From NCBI RefSeq assembly GCF_029760955.1, contig NZ_CP121682.1, positions 3,100,001 through 3,164,000 on the forward strand: 64,000 nucleotides of DNA, given 5' to 3'. The DNA comes from Streptomyces cathayae. Its GTDB lineage: Bacteria > Actinomycetota > Actinomycetes > Streptomycetales > Streptomycetaceae. The position numbers and the translations under genes are program-made. This document shows, piece after piece, positions 32,580 through 40,288 of this stretch (within the stretch, counting starts at the first letter, position 1; each line of letters begins with the position of its first letter). Below the pieces are notes generated by a model. That model saw nothing but the letters and a program-made list of their open reading frames with translations. It was not told the origin of the DNA and made no database searches.

Positions 32580-33509
32580 ATGACCGACCACGACCGGTGG
32601 GACGACCCGGGGGGCCACATGTGCAGTACGGGCAGGGGGACGGGGAGGGCGGTGGCCGTGTTCCTGGCGCTGGCCGCCCTGACCGGCGGTGCCGTGGGGT
32701 GCACGGTGCAGCCCGTCGACGCGGACGACGGGCGGCGGTCACCGATACGCATCGAGAGACCGAGCGGGACGCCGCCCGCGGACCGGTCCCCGGACTCCGG
32801 TTCCGGTTCCGGTTCCGACGGCGAGGGGAAGGGCGGCCGTGGCGGCGCCAAGACCGCCGTGCCGCCGCGGCCGCCCGCGCGGGTGCTCTGGTCGCCCGGT
32901 GACTCGGGGCGTGACGTCCGCGAGCTCCAGGCCCGGCTGCGTCAGGTCGCCTGGCTGTTCGACGGCCCCACCGGGACGTACGACGACCGGACGAGGGAGG
33001 CGGTCGAGGGGTTCCAGGGCAAGCGCGGACTGCCGCGGACCGGGAGGACCGACACCGTCACCTGGCAGCGGCTGCTCGGTATGACGCACGAACCGGGCAC
33101 GTGGGAGCTGTACCTGATGGGCGGCCAGCCGGCCGCCGCACCCGACGTCCGGTGCCGGACGGGCCGGGTGCTGTGCATCAGCAAGGCCACCCGCACCCTG
33201 CGCTGGATGATCGACGGGCGGACCGTGATGACGCTGCCCGTCCGTTTCGGCGCCGACCCGACACCGACCCGTGACGGCGTCTTCCAGGTCTACTGGAAGT
33301 CCCGCGACCACTGGTCGACGCTCTACGACTCACCGATGCCGTACGCCATGTTCTTCAGCGGCGGCCAGGCCGTGCACTTCTCGGCGGACTTCGCCGCGCG
33401 GGGCTACGCCGGTTCCTCGCACGGCTGCGTCAACGTGCGGGACGAGGCCGCCATCGCCCGGCTGTACGGGCAGGTGCGCAACGGCGACAAGGTCGTCGTC
33501 CACGGGTGA
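32580..33509 (+). CDS. L,D-transpeptidase lipoprotein with peptidoglycan-binding domain
   Basis: The protein is 309 aa. The N-terminal hydrophobic segment (AVAVFLALAALTGGAVGC) ends in a lipobox-like AVGC (Cys41), so it is probably lipid-anchored outside the membrane; start ATG 32580, or the internal ATG at residue 14. A disordered Ser/Gly/Pro linker follows. Residues ~105-170 are a PG_binding_1 domain (SPGDSGRDVRELQARLRQVA, TREAVEGFQGKRGLP). Residues ~195-309 are a YkuD catalytic domain with the active-site signature H-x13-S-HGC-x-N (AVHFSADFAARG then SSHGCVNVRD, catalytic Cys). It makes 3-3 or lipoprotein-type crosslinks in peptidoglycan. A terminator follows at 33553-33591. Confidence 0.92.
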   Translation: MTDHDRWDDPGGHMCSTGRGTGRAVAVFLALAALTGGAVGCTVQPVDADDGRRSPIRIERPSGTPPADRSPDSGSGSGSDGEGKGGRGGAKTAVPPRPPARVLWSPGDSGRDVRELQARLRQVAWLFDGPTGTYDDRTREAVEGFQGKRGLPRTGRTDTVTWQRLLGMTHEPGTWELYLMGGQPAAAPDVRCRTGRVLCISKATRTLRWMIDGRTVMTLPVRFGADPTPTRDGVFQVYWKSRDHWSTLYDSPMPYAMFFSGGQAVHFSADFAARGYAGSSHGCVNVRDEAAIARLYGQVRNGDKVVVHG

Positions 33510-33552
33510 GCGCCGCACGGGCGCGCCGGGCTGGCGCGCCGGGCTGGGAAAG

Positions 33553-33591
33553 GGCGCGGGCGGGACCGGGGGAACGTGTCCCGCCCGCGCC
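33553..33591 (+). terminator. Terminator hairpin after the L,D-transpeptidase gene
   Basis: The perfect 14-bp arms GGCGCGGGCGGGAC (33553-33566) and GTCCCGCCCGCGCC (33578-33591) enclose an 11-nt loop, 44 bp beyond the stop. Just before it is a 13-bp tandem repeat (CGCGCCGGGCTGG twice, within 33522-33547). Confidence 0.75.
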
Positions 33592-33735
33592 GAGATGCAC
33601 GAGCCACAGGTACGGGGGGAACCCTGGCTCCGTGCAAAAGCCGATGACCAGTCGGCTCACTCATTACTGCGCCCCGGCGGCCGAAAACGTCACACCGGGC
33701 GGCCGAGAGGTGACCGAAGCCCGCGAAGCCGCAGG

Positions 33736-34803
33736 TCAGCCGGATTTGTCGGCGCCCTTGCCATTGTTGTTGCCGTTGTTGCCGTTGTTGCCGCCGCTGT
33801 CGGCGTTGCCGTTGCCCGTGCCCTGGTTGCCGCTGTTGCCGTTCCCGTTGCCCCTGTTCTTGCCCTTGCCCTTGCCCTTGCCCTTGCCGCGGGTGTCGGG
33901 GGCGCCGTTGTTCTGCTCCGTGGAGCCGGAACCGGAGCTGTCGTCGGAGCTCGTGCCGCCTCCTGAGCCGGTTCCCCTGTCCCGGGCGGCCAGGACGTTC
34001 TCGCAGTACGGCCCGACCTGGGAGGAGCCGCCCGCGGCGTTCTCCAGGACGCGCTTGCGGTGGCCCTGGAGCTTCTTGCCGTCACGCAGCGCACGGCAGG
34101 CCGAGGCGATCTGCCCGCGGCCGGCACCGACCGCCGGGTCGCCCGGCCGCGCCGCCGTACCGCCGTCCTCGCCGGCGCCCGGTCCGTCCTCCTGCCCCGT
34201 CACCGTTTCGCCGTCCCCGGGCCGCTTGCCCAGGTCGCCCTCCGGTGGGGCTCCGCCCCGCGGGTCCTCCTCCGGCGGGGGCGACGGCCGGGGGCGTTCG
34301 GGGGTGGCGGTGGCCGGGGCGGAGGCCGCGGGGTCGGAGCCCGAGGACCCCGCGGACGACGCCGGCAGGACGCCGGTCGCGGCCACGACCGCCGCTCCAC
34401 CGAACATGCCCACGGTCAGCGCGGCCGCCAGCCCGTAGCGCACGGGGCGCGCCCAGCGGAGCCCCCGCCGGGCTCCGGAACCGTCCGCACCCGGGGCGCC
34501 GATACGGATCAGCCCGGCGTCGGCGGACCGCGTGGTGGCCCTGTCCCCGGCGGACGGGGCGGACGGGGCAGCGTGTGGCCGTCCTGCGCGTTCCTCGCGC
34601 GCCTTGCGGAAAGCAGCCAACGCGGCCGCCTCACCGGGGAGTTCCTCACCGGCCGACGGGGGCGGGGAGGAGAGTGCGCCGAGCGTTCGGGCGAGGCGTT
34701 CTGCCTGGTCACGGGTGGCCGGGTCGGCAGCTTCGGGTGGCTCTCCGTTCAGCAGTCGCTCCGCGGTTTCGCGGTTCAGCCACCTGTACTGCTCGTCGGC
34801 CAT
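33736..34803 (-). CDS. Single-pass membrane protein coupled to an ECF sigma factor (module 1), putative anti-sigma factor
   Basis: The protein is 355 aa. Cytosolic residues ~1-120 include MADEQYRWLNRETAERLLNG and ALAAFRKAREERAG; one membrane helix follows at ~125-150 (YGLAAALTVGMFGGAAVVAA). The extracellular part is a Pro/Glu/Asp-rich spacer, a small module ACRALRDGKKLQ and then VLENAAGGSSQVGPYCENVL with two Cys about 34 residues apart, and a tail of Gly-Lys and Gly-Asn repeats (GKGKGKGKGKN, NNGNNGNNNGK). Its ATG overlaps the sigma-factor stop (TGATG). Operon position and topology suggest an anti-sigma factor, but no zinc-finger anti-sigma motif is present. Confidence 0.72.
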   Translation of the reverse strand: MADEQYRWLNRETAERLLNGEPPEAADPATRDQAERLARTLGALSSPPPSAGEELPGEAAALAAFRKAREERAGRPHAAPSAPSAGDRATTRSADAGLIRIGAPGADGSGARRGLRWARPVRYGLAAALTVGMFGGAAVVAATGVLPASSAGSSGSDPAASAPATATPERPRPSPPPEEDPRGGAPPEGDLGKRPGDGETVTGQEDGPGAGEDGGTAARPGDPAVGAGRGQIASACRALRDGKKLQGHRKRVLENAAGGSSQVGPYCENVLAARDRGTGSGGGTSSDDSSGSGSTEQNNGAPDTRGKGKGKGKGKNRGNGNGNSGNQGTGNGNADSGGNNGNNGNNNGKGADKSG

Positions 34804-35477
34804 CACATGTCCTTCTGCGTCCGCGCTCGCATATGCGTCACACTCGCGGACGTCACCGCGGGGCGGCGCGGTTCTCTCTGGAGGGGGAGGGCGTCGAGTG
34901 CCCCGGCGGATTCCGGATGTGCCTCCGGATCGTCGTCGAGCATCTCGGCCAGCCGTTTCAGGCCCCGGTGCGCGGCCGTGCGGACGGCGCCCGGCCGTTT
35001 GCCCAGCGTCTCGGCGGCGGTCTTCGCGTCGAGGCCCACGACCACCCGGAGGACGACGGCCTCGGCCTGGTCCTGCGGCAGTCGGGAGATGAGGGCGAGG
35101 GCGCCGTCGGTGGCCATCGACTCGATGGCCCGGTCGGCGGTGTCGAACGCCGCGGCCCGCCCGGTCAGTTCGGTCTCGTCCCCGCCGATCGCGGGGCGGC
35201 GCCCGCGCATGCGTATGTGGTCGAGTGCGCGGTTGCGGGCGATCCGGGCGGCCCAGCCGCGGAACCGGTCCGCGTCACCGCTGAACCGCTGCAGGTCCCG
35301 GGCGATCTGCAGCCATGCCTCGGACGTCACGTCCTCCGCGTCGGGATCGCCGACCAGTGTGCGCACGTATCCCAGCAACCGCGGATGCACGGCTCGGTAC
35401 ACGGTCCGGAACGCGGTCTCGTCCCCGTCCTGTGCCGCCCCCACCGCGGTGGTCAACTCCGCGTCGTCCCCCAACAC
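34803..35477 (-). CDS. ECF-type RNA polymerase sigma factor (module 1)
   Basis: The protein is 224 aa. Region 2 is visible as AFRTVYRAVHPRLLGYVRTL then VGDPDAEDVTSEAWLQIARD (the DAEDVxxE/A-W -10-binding core) and FRGWAARIARNRALDHIRMR. Region 4 is ALISRLPQDQAEAVVLRVVV followed by the HTH GLDAKTAAETLGKRPGAVRT-AAHRGLKRL. It directs RNA polymerase to a stress-type promoter set. It is coupled to the membrane protein downstream. A C-terminal extension of ~30 residues after region 4 (LDALPLQREPRR...) is unusual. A very similar sigma factor is at 36958-37626, so the two modules arose by duplication. Confidence 0.9.
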   Translation of the reverse strand: MLGDDAELTTAVGAAQDGDETAFRTVYRAVHPRLLGYVRTLVGDPDAEDVTSEAWLQIARDLQRFSGDADRFRGWAARIARNRALDHIRMRGRRPAIGGDETELTGRAAAFDTADRAIESMATDGALALISRLPQDQAEAVVLRVVVGLDAKTAAETLGKRPGAVRTAAHRGLKRLAEMLDDDPEAHPESAGALDALPLQREPRRPAVTSASVTHMRARTQKDM

Positions 35478-35848
35478 CGCGCGCGCCCTTCTGCGCCTCA
35501 GCCGGCACCGCTTCCGCGGACCGGGTACTCGCCGTCGTGGTTTCTCGATCGATTACGGACTCCAGGACCTGCCCCGCGGCCCGTGACGGTGGTGGTCGTC
35601 CCCCTTCACGGCCTGGCGCGAAAGGCACGTTACGACCTGAAACCTCTCGCCGTCCATGCCCGGCGACGCTTGGTGATGATTTTCGTGCATGGTTCAACAG
35701 ACCTGTGACCGGCCGGTGTGACAGAAAACGCACCCATGGCGCTGTAGGAGTTACGGGCCGCCGCGCGGCCCGTGCCGCGCGACGGCCGGGGCCTCTCCTG
35801 TGGGGGGTGGCGGCCTCGGCCGTTGCCTTGGCGGCTGACGGGACGGGG
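35478..35848. other. 371-bp gap between the two ECF modules
   Basis: It holds the promoter region of sigma module 1 (35478-35650, no confident boxes), a stretch with lower G+C (35640-35740) and the terminator hairpin of module 2 at 35753-35773. I see no gene in it. Confidence 0.55.
35753..35773 (-). terminator. Hairpin terminator after ECF module 2
   Basis: ACGGGCCGC (35753-35761) and GCGGCCCGT (35765-35773) form perfect 9-bp arms around CGC, about 75 nt beyond the stop of the gene ending at 35849. Confidence 0.55.
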
Positions 35849-36721
35849 TTACGGGTTCTTCCCGCCGCCCGGCTGAGCGGGCCTGCCCTGACTGTCGCTC
35901 GCACCGTTGCCCGCGCCATTGCCCGAAACACCGTTGTCCGCGCCGTTGTCCGGAGCACCGTTGTCCGCGCCGTTGTCCGGAGCACCGGTGCCGCCGGGTT
36001 TCGCCTCGCCCGTCGCCGGTCGCGACCGCTCGGCGCAGTACGCCTCGACGTTCACCGCGCCGCCCGCCGCCTCGACGAGCCGCTTCCAGGCGACCGACTC
36101 CAGCGCCTTGCCGCGCCCTTCGACCCGCTCGTACGCCCGGCAGTGGGCCTCGACGTCCCGGGCCCGGGCAGGGCGCTCCGGCGCGGCGGAGCCGGAACCG
36201 GGCCGGGAGTCCGCACCGGCGTCGGGGGACCGGTCGGCGGACGGCCCCCCGGACATCGAGGTGCCGGCCGGAGCCGTGGCGTCGACCGGGGCCGTGCTCT
36301 CGGCCGGAGCCCTGGTGGGGACCCGGTTCCCGTCGTCACCGGGGCCGTCCACCGCCGAGCCGGCCGCGCCGATCCCGGCGACGGCGACCCCGCCCAGGCT
36401 GAGACCGGCGATCAGGACGGAGAGGGTGGCCTTCACCGAGAGGCGGCCGAGGCGCCGCTCCCGCGGCCGCCAGTCGTCCCGGCGCCGGGTGGGGGCGGTG
36501 CGGTGCGCGCCCGTCTCCCGCGCCTCCCGGAACGCGGCCACGGCCCGCTGCTCGGCCCCGTCGTCGACGTTTTCCCGGACCAGTGCCCGGACGAGCAGCG
36601 CCTCGAGTTCCTCGGTGCCACAGACAGCGTGCGGACCGGAGCCGGGGCGGCCCCGGTCCGCGCCCTCGGGGTGCCCATGCCGACGGCCGGACGGCGTGCC
36701 GTCGCTCCTCCGCTCACCCAT
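35849..36721 (-). CDS. Single-pass membrane protein of ECF module 2, putative anti-sigma factor
   Basis: The protein is 290 aa from ATG 36721 (MGERRSDGTPS); the frame opens 15 codons earlier. The layout mirrors module 1: a cytosolic part with ELEALLVRALVRENVDDGAE and RAVAAFREARETG, a membrane helix (LSVLIAGLSLGGVAVAGIGA, ~100-125), an acidic Pro/Ser/Ala spacer, then the Cys-pair module AHCRAYERVEGRGKALESVA and WKRLVEAAGGAVNVEAYCAE, and a repetitive tail (GAPDNGADNG twice, SGNGAGNGAS). The shared pattern C-R-A-x(9+)-K-x-L...L-x-x-AAGG-x(3)-V-x-x-YC defines an extracellular domain I do not recognise. Unlike module 1, 236 bp separate it from its sigma gene. Confidence 0.7.
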   Translation of the reverse strand: MGERRSDGTPSGRRHGHPEGADRGRPGSGPHAVCGTEELEALLVRALVRENVDDGAEQRAVAAFREARETGAHRTAPTRRRDDWRPRERRLGRLSVKATLSVLIAGLSLGGVAVAGIGAAGSAVDGPGDDGNRVPTRAPAESTAPVDATAPAGTSMSGGPSADRSPDAGADSRPGSGSAAPERPARARDVEAHCRAYERVEGRGKALESVAWKRLVEAAGGAVNVEAYCAERSRPATGEAKPGGTGAPDNGADNGAPDNGADNGVSGNGAGNGASDSQGRPAQPGGGKNP

Positions 36722-36957
36722 GTCCGTTCCCGTCCCTGCTCGATCCACTCGATCCACTCGATGCACCCCCGGCCCCGCCCGGCACGGCCGGTCCGCGCCG
36801 CCCGCGCACTCGGGCGGTACGGCCTGACCGACGCATACGTTCCGCGCGTCCGGCCTGTTCAGACCGCCCGGCGGGCCGGAGACCGCGGGTCACCCGGGTC
36901 GGCCGGGCCGGTCGGGGCGCCGCCCCGTCCGCCGTCACGCACCGCCCCGGGCGCGGG

Positions 36958-37626
36958 TCACTTCGACTCACCCAGCGTCCGGGAGGCATCATCCGTCACA
37001 CTGTCGCCGCCCAGTTGTGCGGCCAGGCGTTTCAGCCCCCGGTACGCGGCCGTCCGTACCGCGCCCGGCCGCTTTCCGAGGACGCGGGCGGCGGCGGGGC
37101 CGTCGAGGCCGACGACCACCCGCAGCAGTACGGCCTCGGCCTGGTCCCGGGGCAGTCCCGCGACCAGGGCCAGGGCGTGCTCCGTGGACATGGCCTCCAA
37201 CGCCATCTCGTGCGTGCTCTGCCGGCCGGGGAGGTTCCACACGTCCTGTTCCAGCGCCGAGGTGCGGGGCCGCACCCGTTGCCGTCGCAGGTGGTCCAGC
37301 GCCCGGTGCCGGGCGATGGTCGCCGTCCAGCCCCGGAACCCCGCCCCGTCGCCCTTGAACCGGCCCAGGTCGCGGGCTATCTCCAGCCAGGCGTCCGACG
37401 TCACGTCCTCCGCGTCGTCACCGACCAGCCCGCGCACGTACCCGAGCAGTCCGGGCTGGACGAGCCGGTAGGCCACGGCGAAGGCGGCCTCGTCCCCGTC
37501 CTGGGCCCGCGCGACAGCCGCGCCCAGCTCCCCGTCGTGCGCCCTCGCACGACGGGGTTCCCCTCCCTTGCCCAAGAACCGTCCTCGTCCGTACCGAGTT
37601 CGTGGGGCGACCGCTTGGTACGACAC
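36958..37626 (-). CDS. ECF-type RNA polymerase sigma factor (module 2)
   Basis: The protein is 222 aa, a paralogue of the sigma factor at 34803-35477. Region 2 is AFAVAYRLVQPGLLGYVRGL with VGDDAEDVTSDAWLEIARDL and FRGWTATIARHRALDHLRRQ. Region 4 is ALVAGLPRDQAEAVLLRVVV and the HTH GLDGPAAARVLGKRPGAVRT-AAYRGLKRLAAQL. The N-terminal ~30 residues (MSYQAVAPRTRYGRGRFLGK) are variable, and a downstream start at about residue 31 would match module 1 better. The spacing to the membrane-protein gene (236 bp, with CGATCCACT repeats near 36742-36765) suggests that the downstream gene has its own expression signals. Confidence 0.88.
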   Translation of the reverse strand: MSYQAVAPRTRYGRGRFLGKGGEPRRARAHDGELGAAVARAQDGDEAAFAVAYRLVQPGLLGYVRGLVGDDAEDVTSDAWLEIARDLGRFKGDGAGFRGWTATIARHRALDHLRRQRVRPRTSALEQDVWNLPGRQSTHEMALEAMSTEHALALVAGLPRDQAEAVLLRVVVGLDGPAAARVLGKRPGAVRTAAYRGLKRLAAQLGGDSVTDDASRTLGESK

Positions 37627-37770
37627 ATCGGGTCGTAGCCCGCCCCACGGTCATCAGCGTCCGGCGCCACGAAAGTGTCACAGCTCGTCAACCGCCCTGT
37701 ACGCCCCTCCCGTCGCGAGGGGCCGAGGGTCCACGGACCGGCCGGACGCCGTGTCCGCACGTGCCGCGCG

Positions 37771-38172
37771 TCACGTCCGCGACGCGTCCCGGCACAGCAG
37801 GCGCAGTGATCCGTCTCCCGTGTAGCAGCGGCGGGCCTCCTCCATGGGGTCCCAGAAGCGGCCGTCGGGGGTGCGGACCCAGTGGTCGCCGCCCGAGACC
37901 CACCACTCTCCTCCGGTCCGGCGCACGATCACCTCACCGGCATAGGCACCGAATCCGCGCAGCACCGTCTCCACGGCGGCGTACGGGGCCGCCTCCCGGC
38001 GTATGTCCGCGATCGTGCGGTCGACGCTCCACAGACTGCGCGCCGAGTAGTCGAGTCGCAGCCGTGCCCCTTCACGCATCGTCGTCACGGTGTCCGCCGC
38101 CCACCGCGCGGGCTTGGTCGCGGCCGAAGGCCTGGTCTCCTGCTGTGTCGTCACAGTCGTCGCAGTCGTCAC
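37771..38172 (-). CDS. Hypothetical protein
   Basis: The protein is about 133 aa from GTG 38172, or 127 aa from GTG 38154; neither start has a clear ribosome-binding site. The conserved-looking core is DTVTTMREGARLRLDYSARS then LWSVDRTIADIRREAAPYAA, VLRGFGAYAGEVIVRRTGGE and WWVSGGDHWVRTPDGRFWDP. This looks like a small alpha/beta domain (helix with W-S-V-D-x-x-I, then paired strands). There is no signal peptide or membrane segment. I remember similar Streptomyces proteins without assigned function. It is divergent from the DUF1877-like gene, with about 170 bp between. Confidence 0.65.
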   Translation of the reverse strand: MTTATTVTTQQETRPSAATKPARWAADTVTTMREGARLRLDYSARSLWSVDRTIADIRREAAPYAAVETVLRGFGAYAGEVIVRRTGGEWWVSGGDHWVRTPDGRFWDPMEEARRCYTGDGSLRLLCRDASRT

Positions 38173-38343
38173 ACTCGGTAGAGCGCTCGGGCCGCCGGAT
38201 TCGTCACCGCGGTTCCGCCCGATCCCGCACCCTGCGCAGAACCGCCCCAGGGCCGCCGCACCGCGGTCACAGACCGTGCTCGTCCGGTCGGGGAGGTCGA
38301 CCCGAGGGTGACGGATCGGGGGCCCGCCGCGCTCCTGTCTTCG

Positions 38344-38838
38344 ATGAGTACGTACTTCCATCTGCGCGCCGTACCGGCCCCGGCCCTGCGCAACAGCCCC
38401 GCCTGGCTGCTGCGGCTGTTCGAGGACGACTGGGAGGCCGTGCGCGAACGCGTCGGCCGGCATCGTGAGGAGATCCTCGACCAGGGATATCTCGACCAGG
38501 AGTTCCTCTACACCGGCCCGGCCCCGCGGCACACTCCGGACGGCCCGCCCGCCCACGTGGTCCTCGGCGGCCGTCCGGTCACCCCGCCCGGCCCGGACCG
38601 GCCGCCCTTCCTGCTGCTGACCTCGGCCCAGGCCGGCCGCGTCGCCGGCTTCCTGGAGACCGCCGACTTCGACGCGCTGTGGCGACGGGCCCGCGACCGG
38701 ATCCTCCCGCGCTACGGCGGACCCGGCCTGGAGCCGCAGGCACACGACGCCTTCGCGGCGGCCCACCGCGACCTGACCGCGTTCTACACGCGCACGGCAC
38801 GGCAGCGGGAGGCGGTGGTGAAGTGGCTCCTGCCCTGA
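38344..38838 (+). CDS. DUF1877-family protein
   Basis: The protein is 164 aa from ATG 38344 (MSTYFHLRAVPAPALRNSPA). The N-terminal MxxYFxLRAV, the middle HVVLGGRPV (the H-x-L-L-x-G type motif), LTSAQAGRVAGFLETADFDA-LW and the C-terminal FYTRTARQREAVVKWLL fit the DUF1877/YfbM family. These are small cytosolic proteins of unknown function, frequent in Streptomyces. It is probably monocistronic; the next gene is convergent. Confidence 0.75.
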   Translation: MSTYFHLRAVPAPALRNSPAWLLRLFEDDWEAVRERVGRHREEILDQGYLDQEFLYTGPAPRHTPDGPPAHVVLGGRPVTPPGPDRPPFLLLTSAQAGRVAGFLETADFDALWRRARDRILPRYGGPGLEPQAHDAFAAAHRDLTAFYTRTARQREAVVKWLLP

Positions 38839-38857
38839 CCCGGAACGACCACCCCTG

Positions 38858-38935
38858 CCGGTCGCCGATGCCCGCGGTCACCGGTGCCCGGCGGTCGCCG
38901 ATGCCCGCCGGTCGCCGGGGCCCGGCGGTCGGCCG
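38858..38935 (+). repeat. Short GC-rich direct repeats between convergent genes
   Basis: Variants of CGGTCGCCGATGCCCG and of CGGTGCCCGG recur several times in about 80 bp between the DUF1877-like gene and the convergent hypothetical gene. The stretch looks like slippage-generated repeats; no terminator hairpin stands out. Confidence 0.5.
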
Positions 38936-38939
38936 TCCC

Positions 38940-39506
38940 TCAGCCGTCCCTGCGGCTCCGGCGGGACAGTGCGGCGACCAGTACGCGGCGGCCCTCCGTC
39001 GACACCTCGAGCGCGCGGCGCAGTCCGGCCGGGCCGTGACCGGCCAGGACCTCCAGAACGGTGATCTGGCGGCGCAGTTCGGCGGCGGCGAGCGGCGACA
39101 GCGGCAGCCCCTCCGTACGGCCCCTGCGGGCTGCCTCGATCCCGTCCGCCACGTCCTCGTGCGGAGCACCGCCGTCCAGGATCCGGTGGATCCGCAGCGC
39201 GATGACGGAGCAGGCGTGGGCCCACTCCTCCAGTGCGGGGGCGGAACGCTCGGCGGGGGCGGTGGCGAGCATCCGGTGCGCGAGCGCCACGGCGGCCCCG
39301 TCGGCGGCCCCGTCGAGCTTGCCCCGCGTCTGCTCCAGCCGCTGCGCCCAGTCGTCGGCGGCGGCACCCTCGGCGAGGCTCCCCCACAGGGGGCGCAGCG
39401 TCTCGTCGTCACCGCCCAGCAGCGGTACGCACCGGTCCAAACAAGCCAGTCCGCTCGCGGCCAGCCCCCGCTCGTCCGCCTGCGCGATCAGTTCCACCAG
39501 ACTCAT
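38940..39506 (-). CDS. Hypothetical helical protein
   Basis: The protein is 188 aa from ATG 39506 (MSLVELIAQADERGLAASGL), chosen for the GGGAG upstream; the frame opens 20 codons earlier. It is Ala/Leu/Glu-rich and all-helical by composition. Segments such as WAQRLEQTRGKLDGAADGAA, LEEWAHACSVIALRIHRILD and LRRQITVLEVLAGHGPAGLR suggest a helical bundle. It carries no signal peptide, membrane segment or metal motif. I do not recognise the family. It is followed on the same strand by no close gene and preceded, 108 bp upstream, by the hypothetical gene at 39615-40172. Confidence 0.6.
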   Translation of the reverse strand: MSLVELIAQADERGLAASGLACLDRCVPLLGGDDETLRPLWGSLAEGAAADDWAQRLEQTRGKLDGAADGAAVALAHRMLATAPAERSAPALEEWAHACSVIALRIHRILDGGAPHEDVADGIEAARRGRTEGLPLSPLAAAELRRQITVLEVLAGHGPAGLRRALEVSTEGRRVLVAALSRRSRRDG

Positions 39507-39614
39507 CAACGTCTCCCTCAGCGGGTCTTCCCAGGCCCCTGACAAGGCCCCCTTCACGGACCTCACGGGGCGGAGGCCGCATTTCCCCTTACTGCGTGCG
39601 ACGGCCCGGGAGTG

Positions 39615-40172
39615 TCACAGAGGCACCACTCCGAGCCGGTCGAGTAAGTGGAAGAAGAGGTTTTCGGCCACGGGCCCGGGACCGGGGCCGGGCTCGGCGG
39701 TCAGGATCTCGACCAGCGCCTCGGCGGACACGGTGTGCCCGGCCTCGGCGGCCCATTCGACGGCACGGTCCGCGGCGTCACGGGGCTCGAGGAAGTAGTC
39801 CTCCAGCCTGAGCCCCTCCCGCTGGACACCGTCCTGCTCCCCGCCGTCCGGCCCGCCGTCCGGCCCCGCGCCGAGGTGACCCGCCATCACGGCGCGCGCC
39901 AGGCAGGTGGTCCACGCGCCGCTCTCCGGCGCCGCCGCCTCCACCACCACGCAGGCGCTGTCCATCACATAGCCGAACAGCGCGGGCGCGCCCGTCTGTC
40001 CGGCGAGGTCGTTCATGCTCCCGATGCCGCCGTCGCCGCTCGGGTACTCCCAGAGCTGCCAGCCGCCCGGTGCCGACGTGCGCAGGGTCATGCCCCGGGC
40101 GCCGGCCAGCGCGTCCAGTTCGGCGAGCGGCCGCTCCCCGCGACCCACGACGAAATACCCCCAGTAGCCCAT
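39615..40172 (-). CDS. Hypothetical protein (MGYWGYFVVGR-type)
   Basis: The protein is 185 aa from ATG 40172. The N-terminal MGYWGYFVVGRGERPLAELD recurs in a Streptomyces family I recall as hypothetical. The first ~120 residues look like alternating strands and helices (GWQLWEYPSGDGGIGSMNDL, ALFGYVMDSACVVVEAA). A low-complexity GPDGGPDGGEQDG insert follows, then a helical C-terminal domain (DAADRAVEWAAEAGHTVSAE). No signal peptide. The compact domain organisation suggests an immunity-like or SMI1-like small protein, but this is only an impression. The GH20 gene ends 116 bp upstream of its start. Confidence 0.65.
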   Translation of the reverse strand: MGYWGYFVVGRGERPLAELDALAGARGMTLRTSAPGGWQLWEYPSGDGGIGSMNDLAGQTGAPALFGYVMDSACVVVEAAAPESGAWTTCLARAVMAGHLGAGPDGGPDGGEQDGVQREGLRLEDYFLEPRDAADRAVEWAAEAGHTVSAEALVEILTAEPGPGPGPVAENLFFHLLDRLGVVPL

Positions 40173-40288
40173 GTGCCGGTATTCCCCCCGTGTCGGTCTC
40201 GGCTCGACAGAAGACCACCACAGTCGCACGGGGGTTCGCAGGAATACGCCGCAATCCGTCCGTTCGTGACCTTGTCGCAACCGCCGGC

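Noticed and set aside
33836..33900. Possible CRISPR-like or satellite repeat in the Gly-Lys/Gly-Asn coding tail
   Set aside because: The repeats are short codon-level repeats (GKGK, NGN) inside a coding region, without spacers.
35315..37471. 718-codon plus-strand frame across ECF module 2
   Set aside because: Arg/Pro-rich shadow of the sigma and membrane-protein genes.
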